Source: Psettodes erumei
Taxonomy: Eukaryota; Chordata; Actinopteri; Pleuronectiformes; Psettodidae
DNA length: 64,000 nt
Assembly (NCBI GenBank): GCA_016785225.1
Contig: JAFBJZ010000616.1
Location: 1,364,001-1,428,000 of the forward strand
Reading direction: 5' to 3'
Made by a program: the position numbers and the translations under genes
The notes under the pieces: generated by a model
Told to the model about the DNA's origin: nothing
Databases searched by the model: none
The model's input: only the letters and a program-made list of their open reading frames with translations
In this document: positions 24,396-34,760 of the stretch, one piece after another
Layout of the letters: every line of letters begins with the position of its first letter
Numbering within the stretch: the first letter of the stretch is position 1

Positions 24396-26572
24396 GCTAA
24401 CTGGCGTCAAGCTCTGTATCTAATGCAGCTTTGGAGGAGAAGTTCATCATTACCACTAGTGGGAGTCTGCTGAGGTTGCGGGAGTGATGAGGTCGGGGCG
24501 TGGGCTCCAGATCAATCAGTCAATCTCATTGCCACGGCGAAGCGCTGTCAGTTGATCTCATCATGATTACTCCGCAACAGTGCTTACTGTACAAGTGTTT
24601 TGTTTAGCACTTGGTAGCCTCGAGCAGCCGCTGTGAGCAGGTGAGACCCAGATAGACTGCTCGCTGGTACTTTATCACCCCGCTCGTTGTTGTCACGGCT
24701 ACAATTGGTTTGTGCTCTCCCCGTCTGCTGCATCAGCAAAGTCGGGACTGATTTGGTCACTTTGGAGCCCTGTTAGCTCTGCTCGCCGCACTTCCCCGTT
24801 GATTCCAGCCATCATTACAAATGGAATCTTTATGTGGCGGAGTTAACCCGGATAGTGCTCTCCCCTGGGTGCCTTTATTATCTATTCATCATGTTGTCCC
24901 AGTTTATCTCAAGATGAATCTGGCTGCTTCACCACAGATCTAACTACAGATACCTGGCGTGTGGCCTGGGGGAAGAGATTAGTAGATTACAAGATACTCA
25001 GCAGAGGTGCTTTCACTTAGAGCTGATAAGAAGGTGAAAAATATTCTAAGAAGATGTAGAATGGTTGTGCAATTGTGTTTGTGCTCCTTTTAGCACTGAT
25101 TTGTCTTCAAAGTAGTCTTCTGGAAATATGCTGGAAACAGCCTTTATTCACAGCCATTTCCATGGTGACAATTTTTGCACTTCTAGCCAGGGGCAACCTC
25201 ATTGTGCCCAGTCTGGTCAATAAATGAACATTTTGAAACACTGAAATGAAATCTTCATGGCCTAGTATTCTGCTTCCTTGTTGGACATTCCCTCCCAGCC
25301 ATTTTGCATTGTGGAATAGATCCAGTGTGTCACCTGGAGGTTTTGAGAAGAGCAGCGTTGGCGGCTGATTTCCAGATGGCAGTTCAAATGGGTGACGTTT
25401 CCTCAATTTTTGACCAAAAAAAAATGCAAGGCCACTTCCACAGACTCCATTAGCTGAGGGGATGTGTGTGTGTACACGTGCAAGCAGAAATGGAAAATGG
25501 AAAGTGTCCAGTGGTGTGAATATTCGCATCTGCACCTGCTGAATAATAGACGATTATCGGCTCAGGTGGCTCGCCATCCGCCCCTGTTCACGAGCGCTCT
25601 CCCATTTCATGCGGCTAATTTTGTCTGGAATACTCAATGGACTTGCAAAAATGCACATTTCTTGTCTCCAGTGCCCGATCTCGTCTTGTATTCTGTCTAA
25701 AGAGGGAACATATTCTTCAATAAGAGTGCTGGCTTCAGGGAGTAATGTGTCTGCAGTATAGAGTCTAAAGAGCCTCAGGCCTTGGCAGGTACTCCTTACA
25801 TTTCAACAGGACAAAGACACCTAAGGCAGGTTCTGTGGCAGTGAGGCCATATATCATCCGTCACTGGCAGAATCCTCCACAGTAATGAACAAGTAATAAT
25901 GGTATATGTCTTGAACTTGAGTCTCTAAAGGTAGCTCATCCAGAATCATTATTGTGCCACATAACCAGATGAGCTTTCTCAAATGAGATCATTTTTGTCA
26001 CCCTGAGGACTGGAGGGTGTAACTGTTCTCAGAGTGAATAACTCATCCTCATTTGGAGCTAATGGGACTCTGTATTAAGGTGTTGTGCAGAATGCAAGAG
26101 GAATGGTAAATCCCATTTTCTTGTAATTTAAATCTCAAGCTGTTTCCACACATCTGTTCCTTTGGTACAAAGGAGGGTTCATCCTTGCGCGTGCACACAC
26201 ACACACACACCCACAAACACAAAAACCCATGCACAGGATAAAAAAGCAAGAAAGAGGAACGTCTAATGAAGATTCATGCCTCACAGGATTATGACCAAGT
26301 GATAGATGGTGGTGCGTTATGGGGAGGTATGTCATGATGACATCTCTCTGTCACAGAAATGAGTGCTGTTCCCTCTGTCCATTCATCCACCTACCCCCCC
26401 CCCCCACCTCCCTCCATCTGTCCATCCATCTCAGTTTCATCCAGGTATTGCAATGCTACAGTTAACCCATAATGAGGGATATGCATATGAAGCCAAGGTT
26501 TTTCTGCATATTTGACAGCATGTGTTCCCGGCCTCATGTTGCCACTATGGGGATATGTTTGCATGTGGGGGT

Positions 26573-26573
<1 letters not shown>

Positions 26574-26604
<31 letters not shown>
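26574..26604 (+). repeat. (TG)n microsatellite
   Basis: An uninterrupted TG run of about 30 bp, flanked by G-runs on both sides. Confidence 0.95.
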
Positions 26605-26606
<2 letters not shown>

Positions 26607-28787
26607 GGGTACTCTGACGGTTCCAGCTGAGGTGTCATTTTTCATGTAAATAGAGGATGGCAGGATATAGCGATCTTGCTGTTTGGGAAATAAGCTGTGG
26701 CACACATACACTCGCTCAGTGGCACAGATCTCCTCCTAAAAGCGAAGGCAGTATAACAACTTTATGATGCAATGTTGCTACTGTAAGCGCACACACAAGA
26801 AGTGTACCAGTCAGCCGGAAACCAGTTTCTACTCAAAGTTGCAGTGATATGAGGGTATTAATATTTACTTAAAAAAAAGGCCAGATGAGACATGCTGCAT
26901 GTCAGCAAGCAGCCTCCTGAATGGGCATCGCACCCCAGCAGCCCCATCTCCAGTGTCCTGTTCTGCAAGCACATGATTCAACCTGTCATTCATAAGTGCT
27001 GATGTAGCCGTGCTCAGAGCAGAGCCACTGAGTCCCCAGAGTTGGATATCACTGCTAACTGTCATCCAAGTACTTTGATTACTGGACTAGGAGAAGAATG
27101 ATGACTAAGGCCACTCTAAGTCCCGGTCAGACTCTGTAGGGCTGTCGAGGAAAATGGATCAAGTCCAAGGACCCATTTACACCCCTAACGTTTTTATAAT
27201 GTGTTCGCGGCTCATGAATGTGGACTTCTCCTGTTGCAAAAATCCTTTTAATCATGAGGAGTGACACTTCTTAGGAAAAAAACGGTGGCCTTAAATACAT
27301 GTGAATGATATATGTGTACGTTTAGGGAGCTTTAAGTCAATTTCTGCCATTAGACAGAATCCTAGTTTTACGTACATGCTGTTTTTCAAAGTTTAGAGAG
27401 CAAGTTTGTGGTATTTTAATTCTGACTATTTTGCATTTATAAACATATACACGTTTCTTCATAAAAATACATTTCATACAAATAGTTAGAAGCACATTTA
27501 TGGTGTTGTTAAGTGTTAACTGATATAGATGTCAGCAACCTGAACTCCTCCTGTGAGGCATACATACATTAGTATACAAAAAACATTAATGACAAAAAAC
27601 CACAACACAGGTGTAATTATATTAATTCATCACATACTGGAAGTTGCAATTGTTAAGAAATACTTTACATCACCACTTCATGTAAAATGCTGTCACTTCC
27701 ATTACAATGTGTCATGTGTAAGCAACACAATGGGGCTCATTTTACCTGTTGTCGAGAAGTTTAATCTGTACCAGTGGATTATAATGACTGTTGAATAACT
27801 GAACACTCCGCTCTGAGCTCACCAGGTGGACGTACTGGAAACCATTCCCGCAAATCAAAGTTACAGAAGAAAAGCATGGAGAACTTTTTACCTCTGCGTG
27901 TGTGTTGCTCGGGGGAAAGACAGTCTAAAATGTAAATGCACTACAGTATATTCTTTTACATGAAGAGAGCCCCCCCCCCCCGGGGCCCTGCCAGTGAGAT
28001 TTTGGAGGAGGAAGGCACTGGAATGTTCCATGTCCTTTTGCACTCGAGATCAAACCGGCACATGTCTGTGCAGAAGGTTCCACTAATTCCTCTAAGAACT
28101 GTTACTTTTTTGAGAGATGATGCGGCTGCCAGCTTGTCGCCATATTTAAGTTGAGACAAAGGCGGAACGTGCACAAATGCTCAGGGGGGGAAGTGAGGGG
28201 GGAAAAAAATGCGAGAAGAGATTGCGGTCGGCCGGAGATGGTATGTCAAATATCCTTGTCAGTTTAAGTACAAAATATAACACAAATAGCAGGTGTAAGT
28301 AACAGAATAAACATGGTTATACATATGCATATGTATTTCTGTGTGTTAGGCTATGAGATCATGGCAGTGACCTCAACTGATTGAGCTCACACAGCATCCT
28401 ATCCCCAGTGCTCCCCTCTCGTAGTGGGTGGGGAGCACAGTGCTATCTGTGGACTTGAAAAGTGACAGGACCAGCTGGGGAATGAAATCCAGTAACGCGG
28501 GCAGTTGGTCTGGGAGACCAACTGCTGCTCGGTTACAGCAGCCCGCAACGCCGCTCGGAAAAAAACAAGCCAGGGTTGAGCGGAACTGTTGCCAAACATC
28601 AGGAGTTCGCCGACAGCCGGACACCGCAGTGCCACTGGAACCGATCATGCTCTGTGCGGTGCGTTCAAGAACCCTGGAGATCAATCAGCGGCGGTTCTGC
28701 TCAGCAAGCCTCTGAGGGCTGGTGATTCAGCTAATCGCATGCTGACACATTGTTACGGGTGACAGAGTCAACATTACTGTGAGGACG

Positions 28788-29687
28788 ATGGGTGGGAAGC
28801 AGTCTCGCAGTTTTAGCAGCAAGGAGCTGAATGAGGTGAGTACGAGTCAAAGGAGGAGGAGCGCTTTGAGAGACGAGCAGCCCAGCTTGTCCTCGGCTGC
28901 CGAGAGGATCCGCAGGCATGCCACGGTGCACTTCGGCTACAGCACCCTGAGTCTGGCCATGCGGGGGCTCGACGAGACCCCGGCCGAGCTGTGGGAACTC
29001 CGAGAGCTGCAGAAGCTCAACTTGTCCATGAACTGCCTGTGCTCCCTGCCCCCCGCCCTGGGTGCGCTGGACAACCTGGTGATCCTCAACCTGTGGGGCA
29101 ACAATCTGTCCAGCCTCCCGACTGAGATCGGCCTCCTCAAGAAGCTGCGCGTGCTTTTCGCCTGTCGCAACCGCCTGAGCGAGGTCCCCGAGGAGCTGGG
29201 CTCCTGCACCGGCCTGGAGGTGCTCAGTCTGGCCAACAACCAGATCACGGGCCTCCCGGGCAGCCTGGCGGCCATGCACAGTCTGACCAAACTCAACCTC
29301 AGCCACAACCGCATCGCTCACATCCCCACCTGCGTCTACAGCATGAAGGGCCTGGTCTTCCTCCACCTGGCCTGCAACCGTCTGGAGACCATCGCGGACC
29401 AGATCCAGGACTTGGTAAACCTGAAGATCCTGATCGTGGAGGGGAACAGCATCCACACCCTGCCCAAGACGCTGTGTTTTCTGGAGTCTTTAGAGCTCCT
29501 CAACGTTGACTTCAACGACCTGCAAAGTGTGCCCATGGAAATGTATCAGCTGAGCAGGCTCGGGAGGCTGGCCTGCCACCCGCTGGATAAAGGACTTCAC
29601 ATTATCAACAACCCCCTCCTCAAGCCCATTAAGGAGGTGCTGCAAGGAGGACTCAGCGCCCTCTATAACTACCTCAAACCCACATGA
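28788..29687 (+). CDS. lrrc30: Leucine-rich repeat-containing protein 30, single exon, 299 aa
   Basis: A short-LRR intracellular protein, reported mainly from muscle; its molecular role is not established. Seen: one uninterrupted 900-nt frame from ATG 28788 to TGA 29685-29687. I chose this start because MGGKQSRS matches the family N-terminus (human begins MGARQSR) and gives an N-myristoylation pattern (Gly2, Ser6). From about residue 50 to 255 there are roughly nine LRRs of 23 residues (LxxLxLxxNxLxxLP), e.g. LQKLNLSMNCLCSLP, LVILNLWGNNLSSLP and LTKLNLSHNRIAHIP. The C-terminal cap has the family-typical HPLDKGLHIINNPLLKPI and ends YNYLKPT. No transmembrane segment or other domain is present. 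The length nearly equals the human 301 aa, and human LRRC30 is also intronless. It lies 5 kb upstream of ptprm in the same orientation. A long antisense frame is a by-product of codon composition. Confidence 0.94.
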   Translation: MGGKQSRSFSSKELNEVSTSQRRRSALRDEQPSLSSAAERIRRHATVHFGYSTLSLAMRGLDETPAELWELRELQKLNLSMNCLCSLPPALGALDNLVILNLWGNNLSSLPTEIGLLKKLRVLFACRNRLSEVPEELGSCTGLEVLSLANNQITGLPGSLAAMHSLTKLNLSHNRIAHIPTCVYSMKGLVFLHLACNRLETIADQIQDLVNLKILIVEGNSIHTLPKTLCFLESLELLNVDFNDLQSVPMEMYQLSRLGRLACHPLDKGLHIINNPLLKPIKEVLQGGLSALYNYLKPT

Positions 29688-29696
29688 GGTACTGCC

Positions 29697-29698
<2 letters not shown>

Positions 29699-29746
<48 letters not shown>

Positions 29747-29750
29747 TGTG
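29699..29750 (+). repeat. (TG)n microsatellite in lrrc30 3' UTR
   Basis: About 44 bp of pure TG followed by CGCGTGTG, starting 12 bp after the lrrc30 stop codon and so probably transcribed in its 3' UTR. Confidence 0.95.
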
Positions 29751-29899
29751 AGTCTAAAAGAGTGCACCCCAATGGGATGATGACACAAATCTGACCTCTG
29801 GCACGTGGCAGTCCCCTGTTACTACAAACTGACTGACAAAGATATTGTCTGACTGACTGATAGATTTTCCACTTTTTTTAATGTAAACGTGTGGATATC

Positions 29900-29905
29900 A
29901 ATAAA
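29900..29905 (+). terminator. lrrc30: Poly(A) signal of lrrc30
   Basis: AATAAA in the context ATATCAATAAAGAAC, 213 bp after the stop codon. It is the first such signal downstream and would give a short 3' UTR. Confidence 0.7.
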
Positions 29906-31396
29906 GAACTGCTAACTTCTGTGTCACGTCTAAACGTTTGTTAATCCACAGTAAAGGGGTCAGGATGAGTCACGCGGCTCACACAAAAATTCACAGGTCT
30001 ACATTTGGGGGCTGATGGCTGGTCAGTTGATCTCTTTTGGGGTACGCTCAGCCACACACCGCCGTTGTCTCTGCTGCATTCAGGTCAGAGAGATCATGTG
30101 GGTAAGGTCAGTGGAAAGAACGGTGGCGGAGGGGGGCTTAAGATCTGCAAAAACATAAAACACAACACAACAGGGACTTAGACGCTGATTAAACGTTGTT
30201 CCACTCCAGCAGATCAGAGCGGGGCTGCTGGGTGGCAGCTTCTCTCAGGTTGTTGAATGTTGGAATAGCAACAATTTGTTATGGGAAAAAAAAACCTGAC
30301 AAAGCATGATATGCAAGAATTGTTTTTGCCTCAGAGTAAATGTGAACCGCTGTGGAACAAATTAAATTGAAATAACTTAATCTTTACTTTTTTGTAAGTA
30401 AAACTGAAAAAAAGATTGTAACTCGACCTTTGAGCTAGGATTATTTTGTTATGTGTGTGTGTGTGTGTGTTGTTATTTCCAGTTCAGACCTGCACTTACT
30501 GTAGCAACAAAACATCAGACACGAAGAGAAACCAAAAAGTAAACTTAAATTAAAATGGTCATCATGCAGAACCTTTCACCAATGCTATGGTTCCCAGTAG
30601 CTGCCGCTGCCCACAATGAAGCTGTGAAGCAAATGTGGAAAACATTTTATAATGTGTAGATCACGTACCTACTCAACAAGCTTATTTATTGTGTTAACTG
30701 GATATTATTGTAAGTCGGCACTGAACGAGGTGATCAAACAACAATCATTTTACAAAATCACGTTCCCGGATTCTGTTTAAGTTTCAGTGTCGGTCTTACC
30801 ACGGATAAATACTTGGATCTCGATTATCAAAGATAATTTTGTGTGATTTTAAAAGTGTTTTCCATACTGCAGTATCATATTTTCCTCTCATCACTCGAGT
30901 AATATTGATTTCAGTAACAGCCTTACTGTGACCAATCACTTCTGTTTTAGTGAATCTGACTCTCAGTTAGAACACTGTGTGACTACATGCCCCCCCCGTA
31001 GCACTACATTACAGTCGTTTTGATGCACAGAAGAAGGTTTATTTACAATAATCAGTGACCCCTGTTCCAGTTTAGTCGCTTGTTTTCCAAAATAAGAGTC
31101 CCCGTTTAAGATGCTTGCAGTCAGGTGACTGAGTGATGAGCAATTATGGATAATGTGGATAAATGTATACTGTATGTGTGTCCTCCTAATGCCTGCTTCC
31201 ACCAGGCTGTGCTGGGCTGGACTTGGTGCTTGAATATTTGTGATGAATAGCTGTGCCTCACCACCTTTAACAGGGTTGTGTGCATTTTTACCCAGCCACA
31301 GTGGAGAGTGAATGTGCAACAGAAAAGACAAAAAAGTGACCTCTGTTGGTCAGCACCTGTTACTACATTAGTCTGAGTGAATGCAGAGCGGTCCAG

Positions 31397-31409
31397 CTCT
31401 CTCTCTCTG

Positions 31410-31447
<38 letters not shown>

Positions 31448-31450
31448 ACA
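31397..31450 (+). repeat. (CT)n(CA)n microsatellite
   Basis: A short CT run, then GT, then a CA-dinucleotide array with one AGA interruption. Confidence 0.95.
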
Positions 31451-31779
31451 TTCATGATAGATGAACCCCTCCTGAATAAGTCTTTGTCCCAGATAGTGAT
31501 CATGGGACATGTTGTCAAATAAAGCACCTATAAAGATATTGCTTCAGTGTGAGTCGGGTGACCTGGATTCAGGTATGAGTGTTTGTGTGGTGATGTTGCT
31601 ATTCTGGTGTCAATACAATACATTCAAGATGAAATCAACACTATGCATACAGAAACAGACATTTACTGTGAGCCACTAAATGAAACGAGAGTTGTTGTTT
31701 TTTTTTTTTTAAACAAAGTGATGCTTGGCTCCAGTCGCTTGTGGACGCTCCAGGAAAGCCTACTTTAACACCTATGACA

Positions 31780-32180
31780 ATTAATTAAAGTGATCCTTTG
31801 CTGCGTGGCAATCAGCCTCAGTGCAGGGAGCAGTGCTCAGTCACTGGTGGCCAGCTGTACGCCGGGGATCACCCATGACTGCGCCTGCCGGGCTTTTGCA
31901 GGATTTGCTGACCTTATTTAATTGCAGCGTGCTCTGGCAACTTTTGCTTTCTAACGAGACGCAGCGACTGGGCAAGCACGGCCTGGCACCTGTGTTCCCC
32001 GTCTAGAGGTATTATGTATTTTTGAGCCAAAGCTCAGGGGCCGGTGCAGCATCACCAGCAGCGAGTGACTTCCCATAATGAGGGACAGCTAATCAATCTC
32101 GTATTGAGCCGGTGACAATAAAGGTGTGGGATTATCACAATGGAATTAAATGACAGAAATCACTGAGGGGAGACTTAATA
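31780..32180. promoter_or_regulatory. Candidate conserved regulatory block upstream of ptprm
   Basis: This block is more balanced in base composition than its flanks and dense in homeodomain-like cores (AATTAATTAA near 31780, AGCTAATCAATC near 32087, GGAATTAAATG near 32140), plus AACAAT/ACAATA-type SOX cores and an E-box CAGCTG. It contains no convincing exon. Conservation is inferred from appearance only. Confidence 0.35.
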
Positions 32181-33737
32181 AGTCTTTCTTTTGTACCGAA
32201 CTTCAAGTCGTGTGATTAATTCACTCACACTGGGAACTCCAAGTGTCATGTATCTCATTGCTCTTCTGTTCAACAGATTTAAACCATCCCTGCAGGGAGA
32301 AATGCGGAGCACAGTAGATTTTGCGGGAGGATCTTCCCCTTGCTGGGTGGCAGCTCTCCACGATGAAATATCAACAGCAACCTGCTGAGCAGCTCAGGAT
32401 GTTGTTCAAAAGTCTGCCTCCACTGCTGTCACTACCTCTGAGGCCTAAATGTGGAATTTTTTGATGCAGGTCTGGTCCGTCACCCAGTCAGTGGAATGTC
32501 AGTCTTGTCTTCTGTGTGTTTGACATGTGATGGTGGAAAATAAGATGGGGAAATGATACTGGATTTTAAAAAATGTATTTGGAATAATCTAAGTGGTAAT
32601 GGGCTTGTTTTTGCCATCAGCATGCGATGCCTAATCAGCAGCTGTTGAGGTTGACTTAGAGATAGAGTAGCTCAGCAAATGTGACAAAAATAGAAATTAG
32701 GATTTGATTTGAAAAAAAATAATGAGCGTGAAAACTAGTTGCACCAGCAGGGAAGTCAAAATTCAAAAAGAAATGGAAAAAAAAAAGATGGAAATAGATA
32801 AATATATAAATGTTGAAATGTAAGTAATAAATGGCTGGAACCAACAGTGAAGGACATTATGATGATTTATTTATATAGCAGGCCTGAGCACTGTGTTTAC
32901 GGAGAACCACTGAAACACTCCCACTTGCATCGCACACTCAAATACACACTCACTGTGTCTGTCTTTCGCTGCAGACAATGATGTTGTCCATTCATTCCTC
33001 CGTCCAATCGGAGGAGTTATGTACGCGCTCACCAATTCCCGTGACAGCTTTGCTCACACTGGTATTCACGCATTCCTGGCAACACAACTGCTGAAGCCGA
33101 GACAATACCTACAGACCACAAAGAGATGTGCGGCCTTTCAGCCATTGTTTCGGCGCGCTTATGTAGAGGAACAACAACTGGAGCTGTATATATCCTTGAC
33201 AACAGCAGGGCATTGTGAAACTAAATGTGGACCCATGTTGATCTGGCTGCATTTTAATTAGTACGAGTGAAATTGCCATGTGTGTTTATGCATGTGAAAA
33301 CAATAAGGGAATGACATTGGCTGACTTTGTCATTAGCAGCTTCTCCAGCTCCGCGAGTTTACGCCGGTGTTGTTTGCGCTTGCTGTCTCAGATAAGACTC
33401 ATTTTGAACAAGTATTTGCATATATAAAGCGTCATTACTGGATCAACGAAGCTGGAAAAAAAAGAAAACATGCCTGTGACGATTGTGGTCGTGTTTTACC
33501 AGGCCACCTGATGAGGTGGTCTCAGATGTCAGCCCAAGTTGCCCTGTGGTTGAATCTGTGTGTACAAGCTGGCAAAGATTTTAGCAGTTCAGAAGTTTGA
33601 CTCATGTGGCTTATTTAGATCTAGATTTGAGTTGTCACATGACAAATCATTGAAATATGACGTGCCTTAATTACAGGAGAGGGGCAGATACTTCATAATG
33701 AGTGTCAAGGTTTTCATATATATGCTGACATTAGTCA

Positions 33738-33830
33738 TAAAGGAATAGTTTGACTATTGCTTTCCTCCATCGAGATCAAACAGAAGATAGTTAGCTTAGC
33801 TTAGCCTAAAGACTAGAAATAGATGAAAGA
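33738..33830 (-). repeat. Degenerate dispersed teleost repeat
   Basis: It begins TAAAGGAATAGTTTGAC and continues to TAGTTAGCTTAGCTTAGCCT and AAAGACTAGAAATAG. This is the reverse complement of the family that ends CCAAAACTATTCCTTTA, also found at 56640-56834 and 60790-61000. It has no coding capacity. Confidence 0.55.
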
Positions 33831-34283
33831 AAGGGAATAAATGTAATTCCTCAAATGTCACTTCCTTCCACGACATGAACTCAACAATGAGCAGCAAATT
33901 TGAGTTAATATTAGGCCATCTTCAGTCATACGAAAGTTGGAATTAATATTTTGCAAATGAGTTATTTTTGCCAGATGAAAGTCTCGCACAGCGTGTAAAC
34001 ATGAAACAGGACATTATTTTTTGCACCATGCTTTAGGGGGAAGGCTTCAAAGTTCACACCTTTGTACATATTGGGTTGTGATTTTTAAAAAAAACAACAA
34101 ATGTTGGTTTTACATATGCAACAGGGTGAGGAAGCAACGGCAACAAAAGGCAATGTAATGAGCATGAAATAGATTGAGGTCCGTGGTCACAATCACCACG
34201 TGAGTTTAACAGGTTTAACAGCCCGCAGGTCGTTACACGTACTACTCCACAGCTGGTCCAAATAAACGCACAGAGTCACAGTC

Positions 34284-34312
34284 AGGAGGAGGAGGAGGAG
34301 GAGGAGGAGGAG
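34284..34312 (+). repeat. (GGA)n trinucleotide repeat
   Basis: A run of GGA units about 375 bp upstream of the ptprm start codon, followed by a C-run and a CA run (34314-34338). It is in the promoter or distal 5' UTR. Confidence 0.9.
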
Positions 34313-34687
34313 GGACCCCCCCCCCACACACACACACACCTCCATCCTCCCCTCACACGTGCCCTCTACCGGCCAGACGGCGCGCGCGCAGCCGCCACTC
34401 TCGTGGAGCTGCCGGACCACTCAATCCAGGCGTAATTCAGGAATCAGGACTCACTCAACACATTCCTCCTCCAAGTGTGGAACAAGCCGGCAAGGAGCAG
34501 CCGCGTCCTCCTCCCGCTCCCCCTCCTGCTCCGGAGCAGCACGCCAAGCGACGGAGGGCAGGGCGAACACTTTAGCTCCAACACTCCTAAAAGTAGACTA
34601 TAGGTAGGATTCAAGTTCCAGCAGAGAAGAGTAGAGTTGCCAGTTAACCCCGCGACTCGGGGTTAACGCCGCCGCGGCGCTGTCGAC
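34313..34687 (+). promoter_or_regulatory. ptprm: ptprm 5' UTR and probable CpG-rich promoter
   Basis: The sequence turns strongly GC- and CpG-rich here (e.g. CGGCGCGCGCGCAGCCGCC near 34378), and this continues to about 35350 around the first coding exon, as in a CpG-island promoter. No TATA box is seen. The transcription start is not determined. Confidence 0.5.
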
Positions 34688-34760
34688 ATGGATAAAGTTC
34701 TCAATTGCTTGTTCGCCGCGATGACCCTGCTGCTGTCCGCCCGAGGGGAAGTTTTTAAAG
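34688..34760 (+). CDS. ptprm: Receptor-type tyrosine phosphatase mu, coding exon 1 (signal peptide)
   Basis: PTPRM is a single-pass cell-surface phosphatase with MAM, Ig and fibronectin III domains that mediates homophilic adhesion and dephosphorylates junction proteins. Only its first coding exon is seen: 73 nt, 24 codons plus one base. It encodes MDKVLNCLFAAMTLLLSARG then EVFK, followed by a GTAAGG donor in phase 1. The hydrophobic core and the GExF exit resemble the human PTPRM signal peptide end (GETFSG) more than those of PTPRK or PTPRT. Support from context: it lies downstream of lrrc30 in the same orientation, as LRRC30-PTPRM do on human 18p11, and within a CpG island. The MAM-domain exon 2 was not found in the remaining 29 kb, which fits the very long first intron of this family. 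Another type IIB receptor phosphatase cannot be fully excluded, nor can the a/b paralogue be decided. Confidence 0.75.

Larger units (their letters stand above)
19761..28787. other. Intergenic, rheb to lrrc30
   Basis: About 9 kb with no exon that I recognise. I looked for prkag2, the expected rheb neighbour, and saw none of its CBS-domain coding sequence. Parts at 22270-22550, 24480-24960 and 28420-28720 are GC-richer than the surrounding AT-rich DNA. They contain short unrelated open frames and might be regulatory. Microsatellites are listed separately. Confidence 0.5.
29906..34283. other. Intergenic, lrrc30 to ptprm
   Basis: About 4.4 kb without a recognisable exon. It contains the CT/CA microsatellite at 31397-31450, a candidate regulatory block near 31780-32180 and a degenerate dispersed repeat near 33738-33830. 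Confidence 0.5.

Noticed and set aside
19761..28787. prkag2 next to rheb, as in human
   Set aside because: No coding sequence of its CBS domains is readable in the gap; the MPLL tetrapeptide near 23411 is too short to support it.
28731..29456. 241-codon minus-strand open frame antisense to lrrc30
   Set aside because: It mirrors the GC-rich codon pattern of lrrc30 on the other strand, has no recognisable domain, and lrrc30 itself is clearly coding.
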